DNA of 64,000 nucleotides from Persicaria tinctoria (Eukaryota; Streptophyta; Magnoliopsida; Caryophyllales; Polygonaceae). This document shows positions 55,301-64,000 of the stretch, piece after piece. How positions within the stretch are numbered: position 1 is the first letter of the stretch; each line of letters starts with the position of its first letter. The translations under genes were made by a program, and so were the position numbers. Location: NCBI GenBank assembly GCA_037127255.1, contig JBANSL010000008.1, positions 39,259,373-39,323,372 of the forward strand. The letters are read 5' to 3'. Under the pieces are notes generated by a model that did not search any database, was not told where the DNA came from, and saw only the letters and a program-made list of their open reading frames with translations.

Positions 55301-56061
55301 ACTCCTTAGAGCCATTATTAGGAAGAATTTGAAACTTTGGGAAGAAGCCTTACCTCATGTGGAATTTGCATATAACCGAACCATACATTCAGCTACTAAA
55401 ATCAGTCCATTTGAATGTGTGTATGGTGTTAATCCACTAACCCCTTTTGATCTTACTCCATATCCTATGAGAGACAAAGAATCATTTGAGGCAGGTAAGC
55501 ATGTCGAGTTCATCAAGGAGCAGCATGAACGAACTCGAGAGAAGCTGAAGCTAAAGGCTGAATACAATGCTAACAAGGCCAACAGAGGACGTCGCTTGGT
55601 CACTTTTCAGCCTGGAGATCTTGTATGGGTGCATATTAAGGAAGGAGCGGTTTCCAGAAGCCCGGAAGAACAAGCTGTCGCCGCGTGGTGATGGACCATT
55701 TCGGATCAAGAAGAGAGTGGGCGACAATGCCTACCAATTGGAGCTTCCTGGAGACATGGGCGTGAGCGCTACATTCAACGTCGCCGATCTAATCCCTTAC
55801 TTCGCTGTGGATGAGGACTTGGATTCGTGGGCGAATCCTTTTCAAGAAGGGGAGGTTGATGCGGGACCATCTTCTACAGCTCCAGACACACCCATCATTC
55901 TTGGAGAAGGACCAATGACTCGAGCTAGAGCAAAGAAGCTTCAGAGAGACTCATTCCTATTCGTCACTCACACTTTGTTCTCGAGCAAGGTTCAACTCCC
56001 CGAGCCTACATTGAAGACATACATGTGCATTGGAGCACAAATAGAGGCCGAGCCACCTTAG
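52341..56061 (+). pseudogene. A4 pol: protease, RT, RNase H, integrase
   Basis: It is open from the gag frame to 55691. Protease [13 protein letters not shown] (about 52620); RT with [14 protein letters not shown] and YFDDILIYS (codon 53739); RNase [32 protein letters not shown] and VVADALSRR; integrase zinc finger (HSGGLMGHF...CLKRCIDC); core Asp 54984, Asp 55167, Glu 55275, which is D(60)D(35)E. One extra G near 55645 shifts the frame. The C-terminal GPFRIKKRVGDNAYQLELPG region continues in the second frame, running 204 bases into the 3' LTR to a stop at 56059. Without the shift and the gag stops it would be an autonomous element. Confidence 0.93.
55844..55856 (+). promoter_or_regulatory. 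A4 polypurine tract
   Basis: AAGAAGGGGAGGT immediately before the 3' LTR. It also encodes part of the QEGEV segment of the polyprotein. Confidence 0.9.
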
Positions 56062-56833
56062 AAATGCTTAGGCCGAAATATTCTAAGTGTTGGAAACCCT
56101 TTTCAGCTTAAGTGTTCTATTGGGCTGAATTGGGCTTTTTTAGTCATTCTTTTTAGAGACCTTATTTATTTTTGTTCTTAGATTTCTTTTAAAGCCCATT
56201 AGAAAGTAGATCTATCTATTTCTATCTAGTTAGGCCGGCCAACGGGCCTTAGTTCCCTATATATTTCGATTTCAGCCTTGTAAGACAATTGGAACATTCA
56301 TAATACAAGTTATTCTTCTCAAAACGTGTGAAACACTTTAGAGAGAGAGATCAGACCGAATAGAGCTGTGCTCTTCGTGATCTCAACCGATTGATAATCT
56401 CAGCTTGGTTTGCTTTGTGTTCGTCAACTTCGCAAGACTTGGTGATCCTAGTATTCACAAGCCCCCTTCTGGTGCTTCAAGTTGTCCGCTTGATTGTGTC
56501 GGATTGTAGAGGCGGGTTGTGTAGGCATTGGTATTGGTTCCTACCCTCTGAGGAGGCCTGGGGTCTTTATCTTGTGCTACATAGATCGACTCAGTCCTTA
56601 TCAGGTCGTGTCTTTCCATTCTTGCATTCAATTTCGAGTCTTTATCTATCTTTATCGAGTCTTTGTCATTCTTGTTTAGTGTCGACATCAAGAATCCTTG
56701 TTCTTGATCGTTCTTGCTGCGTCTTTATTGATTCTTGGCTGTTCTTGATTGATCTTGATCGAGTTCTTGCTTTTCTTGTTCAGTTCTTGCTTGTTGTCGA
56801 AGATCGGACCAACCTACGGCTAACCCCGTATCA
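55857..56833 (+). repeat. A4 3' LTR
   Basis: This is 977 bp. Differences from the 5' LTR that I noticed are CAACGGGCC for CAACAGGCC and CTTGTTTAG for CTTGTATAG. Confidence 0.95.
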
Positions 56834-56838
56834 CTATG

Positions 56839-57541
56839 GCCTAGCGAGTTTATTCTTAGGACTGATCATGAATCCTTAAAACACTTTAAAAGCCAAGATA
56901 AACTTGATAGGAGACATGGTAGATGGATGGAGTTTATTGAAACATTTCCTTATGTAATTAAGTATAAGAAAGGCAAAGACAATGTGGTAGCTGATGCATT
57001 ATCTAGGAGACCTATTCTAGATGAGGATGTCGAGTCTAATGTGTTAGCTAGGAGACATGTTCTTTTAACCACTTTGGATTCTAGAGTCTTAGGCTTTGTT
57101 TACATAAAGGAATTATATGAATCTGATTTGGATTTTGGATATCATTTTCGAAAATGCTTAGAAAAGGGTCCTAATGACAGCTTTTATCATGAAGGATTCT
57201 TATTTCGAAAAGATCAAGTGTGCATTCCTAGATGTTCTCTACGATTATTACTTGTTAGTGAAGCCCATAGTGGTGGATTAATGGGACATTTTGGTAGGGA
57301 TAAAATATATAACACACTGAAATCACACTTTTATTGGCCGCATATGCTTAGGGATGTAGAACATTGCCTTAAGAGATGCATAGATTGCATTAAAGCCAAA
57401 GCTAAGCTTATGCCCCATGGCCTTTATACACCCCTACCAACCCCATCAGCCCCTTGGGAAGACATATCCATGGATTTCATAGTTGGGTTGCCTAGAACTA
57501 AGGAGGGGAGAGATTCTATATTTGTGGTAGTGGATAGGTTC
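56839..57541 (+). pseudogene. A3 RNase H end and integrase start
   Basis: This continues the A3 frame after A4: [31 protein letters not shown], the integrase zinc finger ([10 protein letters not shown]...CLKRCIDC) and the first catalytic Asp region ([20 protein letters not shown]), stopping at VVDRF, where A5 is inserted after GGTTC. Confidence 0.88.
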
Positions 57542-58611
57542 TGATGCGGGACCATCTTCTACAGCTCCAGACACACCCATTATACTTGGAGAAGGGCCAA
57601 TGACTCGAGCTAGAGCTAAGAAGCTTCAGAGAGACTCATTCAACTTTGTGGGTCATGCTTTGTTCTCGAGCAAGGTTCAACTCCCCGAGCCTACATTGAA
57701 GACATATATGTGCATTGGAGTGCATGAAGAGGCCGAGCCACCTTAGACAATGCTTAGACCGAATTTTCCTAAGTGTTATGTCTAATATCAGCTTATGAAC
57801 ATTATTGGGCTGAATTGGGTTTTTAAATCATTCTTTTTAGGAACCTTATTTATTTTTGTTCTTAGATTTATTTTAAAGCCCATTAGTTAGTAGATCTATC
57901 TTATTCTATCAATAAGGGCCGGCCATCATCAGCCTTATGGCCTATATATTTCGTTTTCTTCTTTGTAATTCAATTGGAACATTGATAATTGAAATCTTAC
58001 TTCTCAAAACGTGTGAAACACCTTAGAGAGAGAGATCAGGCCGAATAGAGCTGTGCTCTTCGCGATCTCAACCGATTGATAATCTCAGCTTGGTTTGCTT
58101 TGTGTTCATCAACTTCGCAAGACTTGGTGATCCTAGTTTTCACAAGCCCCCTTCTGGTGCTTCAAGTTGTCCGCTTGATTGTGTCGGATTGTAGAGGCGG
58201 GTTGTGTAGGCATTGGTATTGGTTCCTACCCTCTGAGGAGGCCTGGGGTCTTTATCTTACGCTGCATAGATCGACTCAGTCCTTATCAGGTCGTGTCTTT
58301 CAATTCTTGCATCTTAAATTTCGAGTCTTTACTATCTTTATCGAGTCTTTGTTATTTCTTTGAGTCGACATTGAGTCCAGCCTTTGGATCTTGGTGTTCT
58401 TGCAAGTTCTTGGTCGAATCTTGGCATTCTTGTCGAGTTTCTTTGAGTCTTTCTTTGTTCTTGCTGCGTTCTTGAGATTCTTGATCAATCTTGGTTATTT
58501 CTTGAATCGAATCTTGCTGTTCTTGATTGATCTTGATCGAGTTCTTGTTTGTCTTGTTCAGTTCTTGCTTGTTGTCGAAGATCGGACCAACCTACGGCTA
58601 ACCCCGTATCA
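57542..58611 (+). repeat. A5 5' LTR
   Basis: This is 1070 bp with the same ends as A4. The extra length is in the R/U5-side region rich in TCTTG words. GGCCGGCC occurs at about 57917 and a CTATATATTTCG box near 57942. Confidence 0.9.
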
Positions 58612-59510
58612 AATTGGCATCAGAGCTTTGGTTTCCGACATCAAGATTGAGTCTTTTCTTTTCGTAGACACAAAAAAACACAAAAATAGAGTCAGTTCTT
58701 GTTTTGGTTATTTACTTCTTGCTTTCTTTTTGATTAAATTACTAATCTTGTTTGTTTGTGATTGTTGTGGTTGCTTAGCCCAAACACAAAGCCTAGTCGA
58801 GACCGTGGAGTCGACCAAGTCAGTGCACACATCTCTTTGTGTACACCCTAGCCGACGGCACATAGTGTCCCCATAGCCAAAGCTTGGCCGACATTCACCT
58901 ACCACACAAGATAAAACCCTAGTTTGTTACTTTGTTCTATCTTTGGAACTTTTGATCTATCTATATCTACTTTTATTTATCCATTGCCTATTTAAATTCT
59001 GATTTTTGGTGGATTTAAATCATTATATCTATCAAATATCTATTAAGGCATAAAGATAGATCCTATTCCCTAAAATAGCCATTCTATCTATATCATTGCA
59101 TTAGGGCTGGAAATTTTATTTATTCACCACCACTTTCATAATTTTCGAGTCCTATCTATTATTTTGAGTCTTTTCTTGCATTAGTTTCATAAGTAAAAAA
59201 AAAAAAAAAAAAAAAAGATCAGTTTCGAAATTTCCATTAAAACTTGGACCTAGGAGGATAAAATTCACTAGGGGCAAAAGTAAGTTGAAAAAAAAAAAGA
59301 GATAGAGTTTGTTGATCTAGTGCAAGAAAGCTCCCAAGGACAATTGGTGAATCCCTTCTCTCAGCCCTAGTCGACAGCCCTAAATCCCAAACACATACAC
59401 CTCCACAAAATTGAAACCCTACCCTGCAACTACAACGTCCTAACTTAAAGGTTTTCAATCAAAAGAGGTAGATTCCCAAGTTTTCTTTTGTTTTTCTTTA
59501 TTTCTCTTTG

Positions 59511-59683
59511 TGTCGAAGCACTTCTCCCCACTGTCGAGTGCTCTTGTGCTTGTGTCGAGGAGATCTCAGCCCTTGCCGAGTCTCCCTAGTGTTGTGTCGA
59601 GTGCTTACAGCCCTTGTGAGTGCTTGTTTGAGTCTGTCGAGTCCTTTACTTGCTTGCATCGAGTACTACAGCCCTTGTTGAGT
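59511..59683 (+). repeat. TGTCGAGT phased array in the A5 leader
   Basis: Units start at 59511, 59532, 59553, 59574, 59595 (four steps of exactly 21 bp), then 59615, 59635, 59657 and 59676 (19-22 bp). Variants include TGCCGAGT and TGTTGAGT. It lies about 200-380 bp before the gag ATG. The shared module is at 59246-59280; the rest of 58,630-59,500 shows only A-rich runs. Confidence 0.88.
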
Positions 59684-59888
59684 ACTCTTCTGAGTTGTTT
59701 CATTCACTACATACTTTGATTGCTTTGTTTTTTTTTTTTGCTTGGTTGTTGATTTGCCCGAAGCGGATTGCCCTAGCAAGCGTGATATATAAATCAAGAG
59801 AGGGAGTGTGAGCGAAACACAATTGTGAGCTGTTTATAAGTTTTTACTAACCTTAACTTAGTTCTTTGTTTCTTTTGTCTTTGTTATC

Positions 59889-62800
59889 ATGTCTAACAAT
59901 CAGGGAAACAATGGTGGTAACGATGCCACGAACTCGAGTGCTACTGTCACACCCGAGCAGTTCAACAACTTGACGGCCAACATAGCCACTATAACGGATA
60001 CCTTGGCTGCGTTGCAAGCTAAGATGGCGGAGTGGGAAAGCTCTAGGCCTAGTGGTTCGAACAACATAGGCCAGCAAGAGCGAGTGGAGATACCCAACAA
60101 TGAAAGAGAGGTCGTAAATCCTATCCCTAATCCTAATCCTCATGTTAATGTCAATTTAGATAATCCTTTATTCAATGAAAACAACTCTCCACGAGGTGGG
60201 AGAAATGATCGGAATAATGGGTTTGTTCATGTGCAAGGACAAGGACAAGGAAGGGGAAGAGGTCGAGGCTATCAAGAGCAATACTATTACTCGGAGCAAG
60301 ATGACGACTTCCAAGAAGAGGAGTATTGGGAGCGACGCCCGAGACGGAATCAAAGGGGAAATCAGAACCGCCCACCTAGGTTCAATGATGACGACGGAAT
60401 AGGCAAGGTGAAGGTAAAGATTCCTCCTTTTGATGGTAAAACTGATCCAGATGCTTATATTGATTGGGAGATTAAAATGGAGCAAATCTGGAATTGTCAT
60501 AATTTCTCAGAACCTAAGAAAGTGCAATTAGCTTCCCTAGAGTTTCAAGGTTTTGCATTAATCTGGTGGGATAATCTTGTTAAGGAAAGAAGAAGATCCC
60601 TTGATGCACCTATTGCTTCGTGGGAACAATTAAAAGTAGTAATGAGAAATAGGTTTGTACCTCAACATTATGATAGAGAGCTATTAAACAGATTAGAAAA
60701 CCTTAAACAAGGTAGTAAAACTGTTGAGGAGACATTTAATGTTATGCAAGAAGCTATGGCTCGAGCTAATGTGGTAGAAACTCACGATAAAACTAATGTT
60801 AGATACCTTCGGATCTTGCATCCCGCCTTAGCTCATGAAATTGATTACTTTCCCTATACTACTCCTACTGAACTTTTACATCTAGCTATGAAAGTAGAAA
60901 AGGGACAACGTTATAAGAGCCAAGGAAGAGTGTCAAGTGTGCAGCAGCCCCAATGGCGCCAATCTCGGCCAAATCAGTCCCAATGGCGTGGTGAAGGTGG
61001 TTCACGAGATCGACCAAACCAGCCCCAAGGGAGAGGAGATAGCCGAGTATCCCAGCAGCCCCTTGACAAAGGAAAAGGTCCATGGAATGGACGAGAATCG
61101 TCTGGGACATCTACTGGTCCCAAAGGGAGTAATCCTAATCCTTCTACTACTCGTTCTAGAGACATTGTATGCTTTAAATGCCAAGGTAGAGGACATTATA
61201 TGAAGGATTGCCCGAATAAGAAAACGCTCATGGTTAATCAATTTGGAGAATATGAATCTGAAAATTCTTGTGATGAACCGGATGAGCATGCTAATGACAA
61301 TGATCAGAACCTAAACCTTGTTTGTTATGAAAATGATGATAATGAGGTTGAATATGAACATGGAGAATCTTTGATTGTTAGGAGAGTTTTAAGTGTTGTT
61401 CCTACACCATGTGAAGATAATCAAAGAGAAAACTTATTTCATACTCGTTGTCTAGTTAAAGGAAAGGTTGTAAATGTGATCATTGATGGAGGTAGTTGCT
61501 GTAATTTAGCTAGTCAAGAAATGGTTGACAAATTGCATTTACCTACTGTCCAACACCCAAGACCTTACAAATTGCATTGGATGAATGATTGTGGCTTATT
61601 AAAAGTTCATAGACAAGTTAAAGTGCATATTAAGCTAGGACATTATGAAGATGATGTTTTATGTGATATTGTGCCTATGCAAGCTTGTCATATTCTATTA
61701 GGCCGTCCTTGGCAATCTGATCGTAAGGTTATTCATGATGGGTTTACTAATCGCTATACCTTTACTTTTCAGGGAAAGAATGTCATTCTCAAACCCATGA
61801 CGCCTACGCAAGTAGCTGATGAGATTGAGAAGCGGAAGGTAAGTAAAGGTGAGTTAGATCAGGAGGCTCAGTCGAGCCAAGTGGATCCTCAAACTCGGCC
61901 TAAAGGTGTACTAATGGCTTCCAAGAGTACATTTTTAGACGAATTGGCGGATGGAGAAACCACCCTTATGCATCTCATTAAGAGCTTGAATATGTTGAGT
62001 GAAGAGCTTAAAGCTTCTCTTCCAGCCAATATACTCGCTGTACTTGAGGAATATAAAGATGTGTTTCCCGATCACATACCACCAGGTCTACCCCCTATTC
62101 GTGGAATTGAGCATCAAATTGATCTTATTCCAGGGGCTGCATTGCCTAATCGACCTGCGTATCGTATGAATCCCACTGAGACCCAAGAGGTCCAAACCCA
62201 AGTCCAGGAACTGTTGGACAAGGGTTATATTCGAACTAGCTTAAGTCCGTGTGCTGTGCCTGTGTTATTAGTCCCTAAGAAAGATGGATCATGGAGAATG
62301 TGTGTAGATTGTAGGGCTATTAACAACATTACTATTAAATATCGTCACCCCATTCCTAGATTAGATGATATGCTAGATGAGTTACATGGAGCTTCTATAT
62401 TTTCTAAAATTGATCTTAGAAGTGGCTATCATCAAATTAGAATGAAAGAAGGTGATGAATGGAAAACAGCCTTTAAGACTAAGCTTGGGTTATATGAGTG
62501 GTTGGTTATGCCTTTTGGTTTAACTAATGCTCCTAGCACTTTTATGCGTTTAATGAATCATGTGCTTCGAGATTTCATTGGAAGATTTGTTGTTGTTTAT
62601 TTTGATGATATTCTGATTTATAGCAAGTCTCTTAATGAACATGAATCACATCTTAGAGAAGTGCTTAAAACGCTGAGAATTGAACGCTTGTATGCTAATT
62701 TAAAGAAGTGTGAATTATGTCATGAACAAGTGTCTTTTCTTGGATTTGTAGTGAGTTCGAAAGGACTGCGTGTCGATGAGGCTAAGATCAAGGCAATCCA

Positions 62801-64000
62801 GGAATGGCCAACACCGACCAACATCGGCCATGTACGCAGCTTCCAAGGATTGGCGAGCTTCTATCGTCGATTTGTTCGAGATTTCAGCACCATCTCGGCA
62901 CCCCTCACTGAGCTCACGAAAAAGCGGAGAGAATTCACATGGGGAGCAGCTCAGAAGGAAGCATTCAACACCCTTAAGGACAAGCTCACTCACGCACCTC
63001 TATTAGCTTTGCCGGACTTTACTCAGCCCTTTGAAGTAGAGTGTGATGCTAGCGGAGTTTGAATTGGTGGAGTCCTTATGCAGGGAGGTAAGCCTATTGC
63101 TTTCTTTTCTGAAAAGTTGAAAGGTGCTTGTCTTAATTACTCTACCTATGAAAGGTGCTTGTCTTAATTACTCTACCTATGAATCTTTAAAACATTTTAA
63201 AAGCCAAGATAAACTTGATAGGAGACATGGAAGATGGATGGAGTTCATTGAAACATTTCCTTATGTAATTAAGTATAAGAAAGGCAAAGACAATGTGGTA
63301 GCTGATGCATTATCTAGGAGACATGTTCTAGTCGCTAATTTCGATTCTAATGCTTTAGCTAGAAGACGTGTACTTTTAACCACTTTGGATTCTAGAGTCT
63401 TAGGCTTTATTTACATAAAGGAATTGTATGAATCTGATTTAGATTTTGGTGAACATTTTCGAAAATGCTTAGAAAAGGGTCCTAATGACAGCTTCTATAT
63501 ACATGAAGGATTCTTATTTCGAAAAGATCAAGTGTGTATTCCTAGATGTTCTTTGAGGTTATTACTTGTTAGTGAAGCACATAGTGGTGGCCTAATGGGA
63601 CATTTTGGAAGGGATAAGACTTATAACACACTGAAATCACACTTTTATTGGCCACATATGCTTAGGGATGTAGAACATTGCCTTAAGAGATGCATAGATT
63701 GCATTAAAGCTAAAGCTAAGCTTATGCCCCATGGCCTTTATACACCACTACCAACCCCATCAGCCCCTTGGGAAGACATATCCATGGATTTCATAGTTGG
63801 GTTGCCTAGAACTAAGAAGGGGAGAGATTCTATATTTGTGGTAGTGGATAGGTTCTCTAAAATGGCTCATTTCATTGCATGTCATAAAACTGATGATGCT
63901 ACCAACGTTGCTAATCTATTCTTTAGAGAGGTAGTTAGGTTGCATGGTGTGCCAAAAACTATTGTTAGTGATAGGGATGTGAAATTCTTAAGTCATTTTT
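59889..64000 (+). pseudogene. A5 gag-pol polyprotein, disrupted in RNase H
   Basis: A single frame of 1057 codons from MSNNQGNNGG: gag core (WWDNLVKERRR), zinc knuckle at residues 428-441, protease IIDGGS with Asp at 533, RT with YFDD at 904-907, ending at TGA 63060 at the RNase H start (CDASGV, GGA to TGA). Just after, a 31-bp unit is duplicated (63119-63149 and 63150-63180) in place of 87 bp present in A4, removing the YDKEL to RTDH part of RNase H and shifting the frame. Integrase sequence ([33 protein letters not shown]) continues undamaged to the window end. Gag, protease and RT look intact. Confidence 0.9.

Larger units (their letters stand above)
48738..56833 (+). mobile_element. A4: complete Ty3-type LTR retrotransposon, young
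   Basis: The element is 8096 bp. LTRs 48738-49714 and 55857-56833 are 977 bp each, with two differences found by eye. CTATG is duplicated (48733-48737 and 56834-56838). Primer site, leader array, gag, protease, RT, RNase H, integrase, polypurine tract and LTR occur in Ty3 order. The polyprotein frame ends inside the 3' LTR. No classical chromodomain is seen after the GPF region; with the reading into the LTR this recalls the CRM clade, which is a suggestion only. Confidence 0.95.
42135..57541 (+). mobile_element. A3: degraded Ty3-type element hosting three relatives
   Basis: A3 starts with a 970-bp LTR (42135-43104) after CTAGG. Its sequence resumes after a solo LTR (46589-47565) and after A4 (48738-56833), and is cut at 57542 by A5. 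Its 3' end is outside the window. Primer site TGGCATCAGAGC at 43108, leader with TGTCGAGT repeats and the shared module, then gag, protease, RT, RNase H and part of integrase. Frameshifts and stops are many. Confidence 0.85.
57542..64000 (+). mobile_element. A5: Ty3-type LTR retrotransposon, 3' end outside the window
   Basis: LTR 57542-58611 (1070 bp, longer than the A4 LTR), primer site TGGCATCAGAGC at 58615, leader, and polyprotein from 59889. It is inserted into the A3 integrase. A closing GGTTC is expected beyond the window. Confidence 0.9.

Noticed and set aside
55690..56061. Chromodomain at the A4 integrase end
   Set aside because: After the GPF-type region the sequence goes directly to NPFQEGEVDAGPS and the LTR; no chromodomain aromatic cage residues recognised.

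Overview
The window is nuclear DNA from a flowering plant, probably a eudicot. The evidence is spliced genes with GT-AG introns, Ty3-type LTR retrotransposons primed by plant tRNAs, Mutator-like (MULE), hAT, Stowaway and LINE insertions, and methylation-style decay. It looks like repeat-dense heterochromatin. I see no ordinary single-copy host gene, no rRNA or tRNA gene and no CRISPR. The species cannot be named from the sequence.

Left part (1-10,541): one copy of an unusual MULE-type element. A Ulp1-like cysteine protease gene (+, ends 1595) lies tail-to-tail with a deletion relic of a MULE transposase (-, 2017-2758). To the right is a spliced Agenet-domain gene (+, 3810-9640), split by a 5.2 kb gag-only LTR element (4164-9391, 5-bp target duplication). 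From 10,552 to 15,781 lies a decayed AT-rich element with long imperfect inverted ends, itself carrying a hAT MITE, a Stowaway MITE and a 5'-truncated LINE.

Middle part (15,782-40,554): a second, inverted copy of the same MULE family. Its transposase (+, 17,586-23,800) contains a TRIM, a solo LTR and a hAT element that splits the SWIM zinc finger. Its DUF1985/Ulp1 gene (-, 40,554 down to 24,372) is broken by a LARD-like element (26,450-36,752, itself hosting a 4.3 kb non-autonomous LTR element), a 2 kb solo LTR and a 0.5 kb hAT-like MITE.

Right part (40,545-64,000): a truncated Athila-like element is hit by a Ty3 element (A3). A3 is in turn hit by a solo LTR, a complete 8.1 kb element with nearly identical LTRs (A4), and a further element (A5) that runs off the window. 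A1 to A5 share LTR ends, an iMet-type primer site and a polyprotein reading frame that runs into the 3' LTR. A1 and A2 are stepwise deletion derivatives that keep a fused ORF.

The most unexpected structure is a set of short motifs, TGTCATGT and TGTCCAGT (or their complements), repeated at a 21-22 bp step in introns and flanks of both MULE copies and, as heptads, inside the transposase coding sequence. The Ty3 elements carry a comparable 20-21 bp array of TGTCGAGT in their leaders. The MULE encodes a DUF1985/Ulp1 protein, so the arrays resemble the motif clusters bound by VANC anti-silencing proteins of Arabidopsis VANDAL elements. That functional reading is inference; the motifs and their spacing were counted directly by eye.
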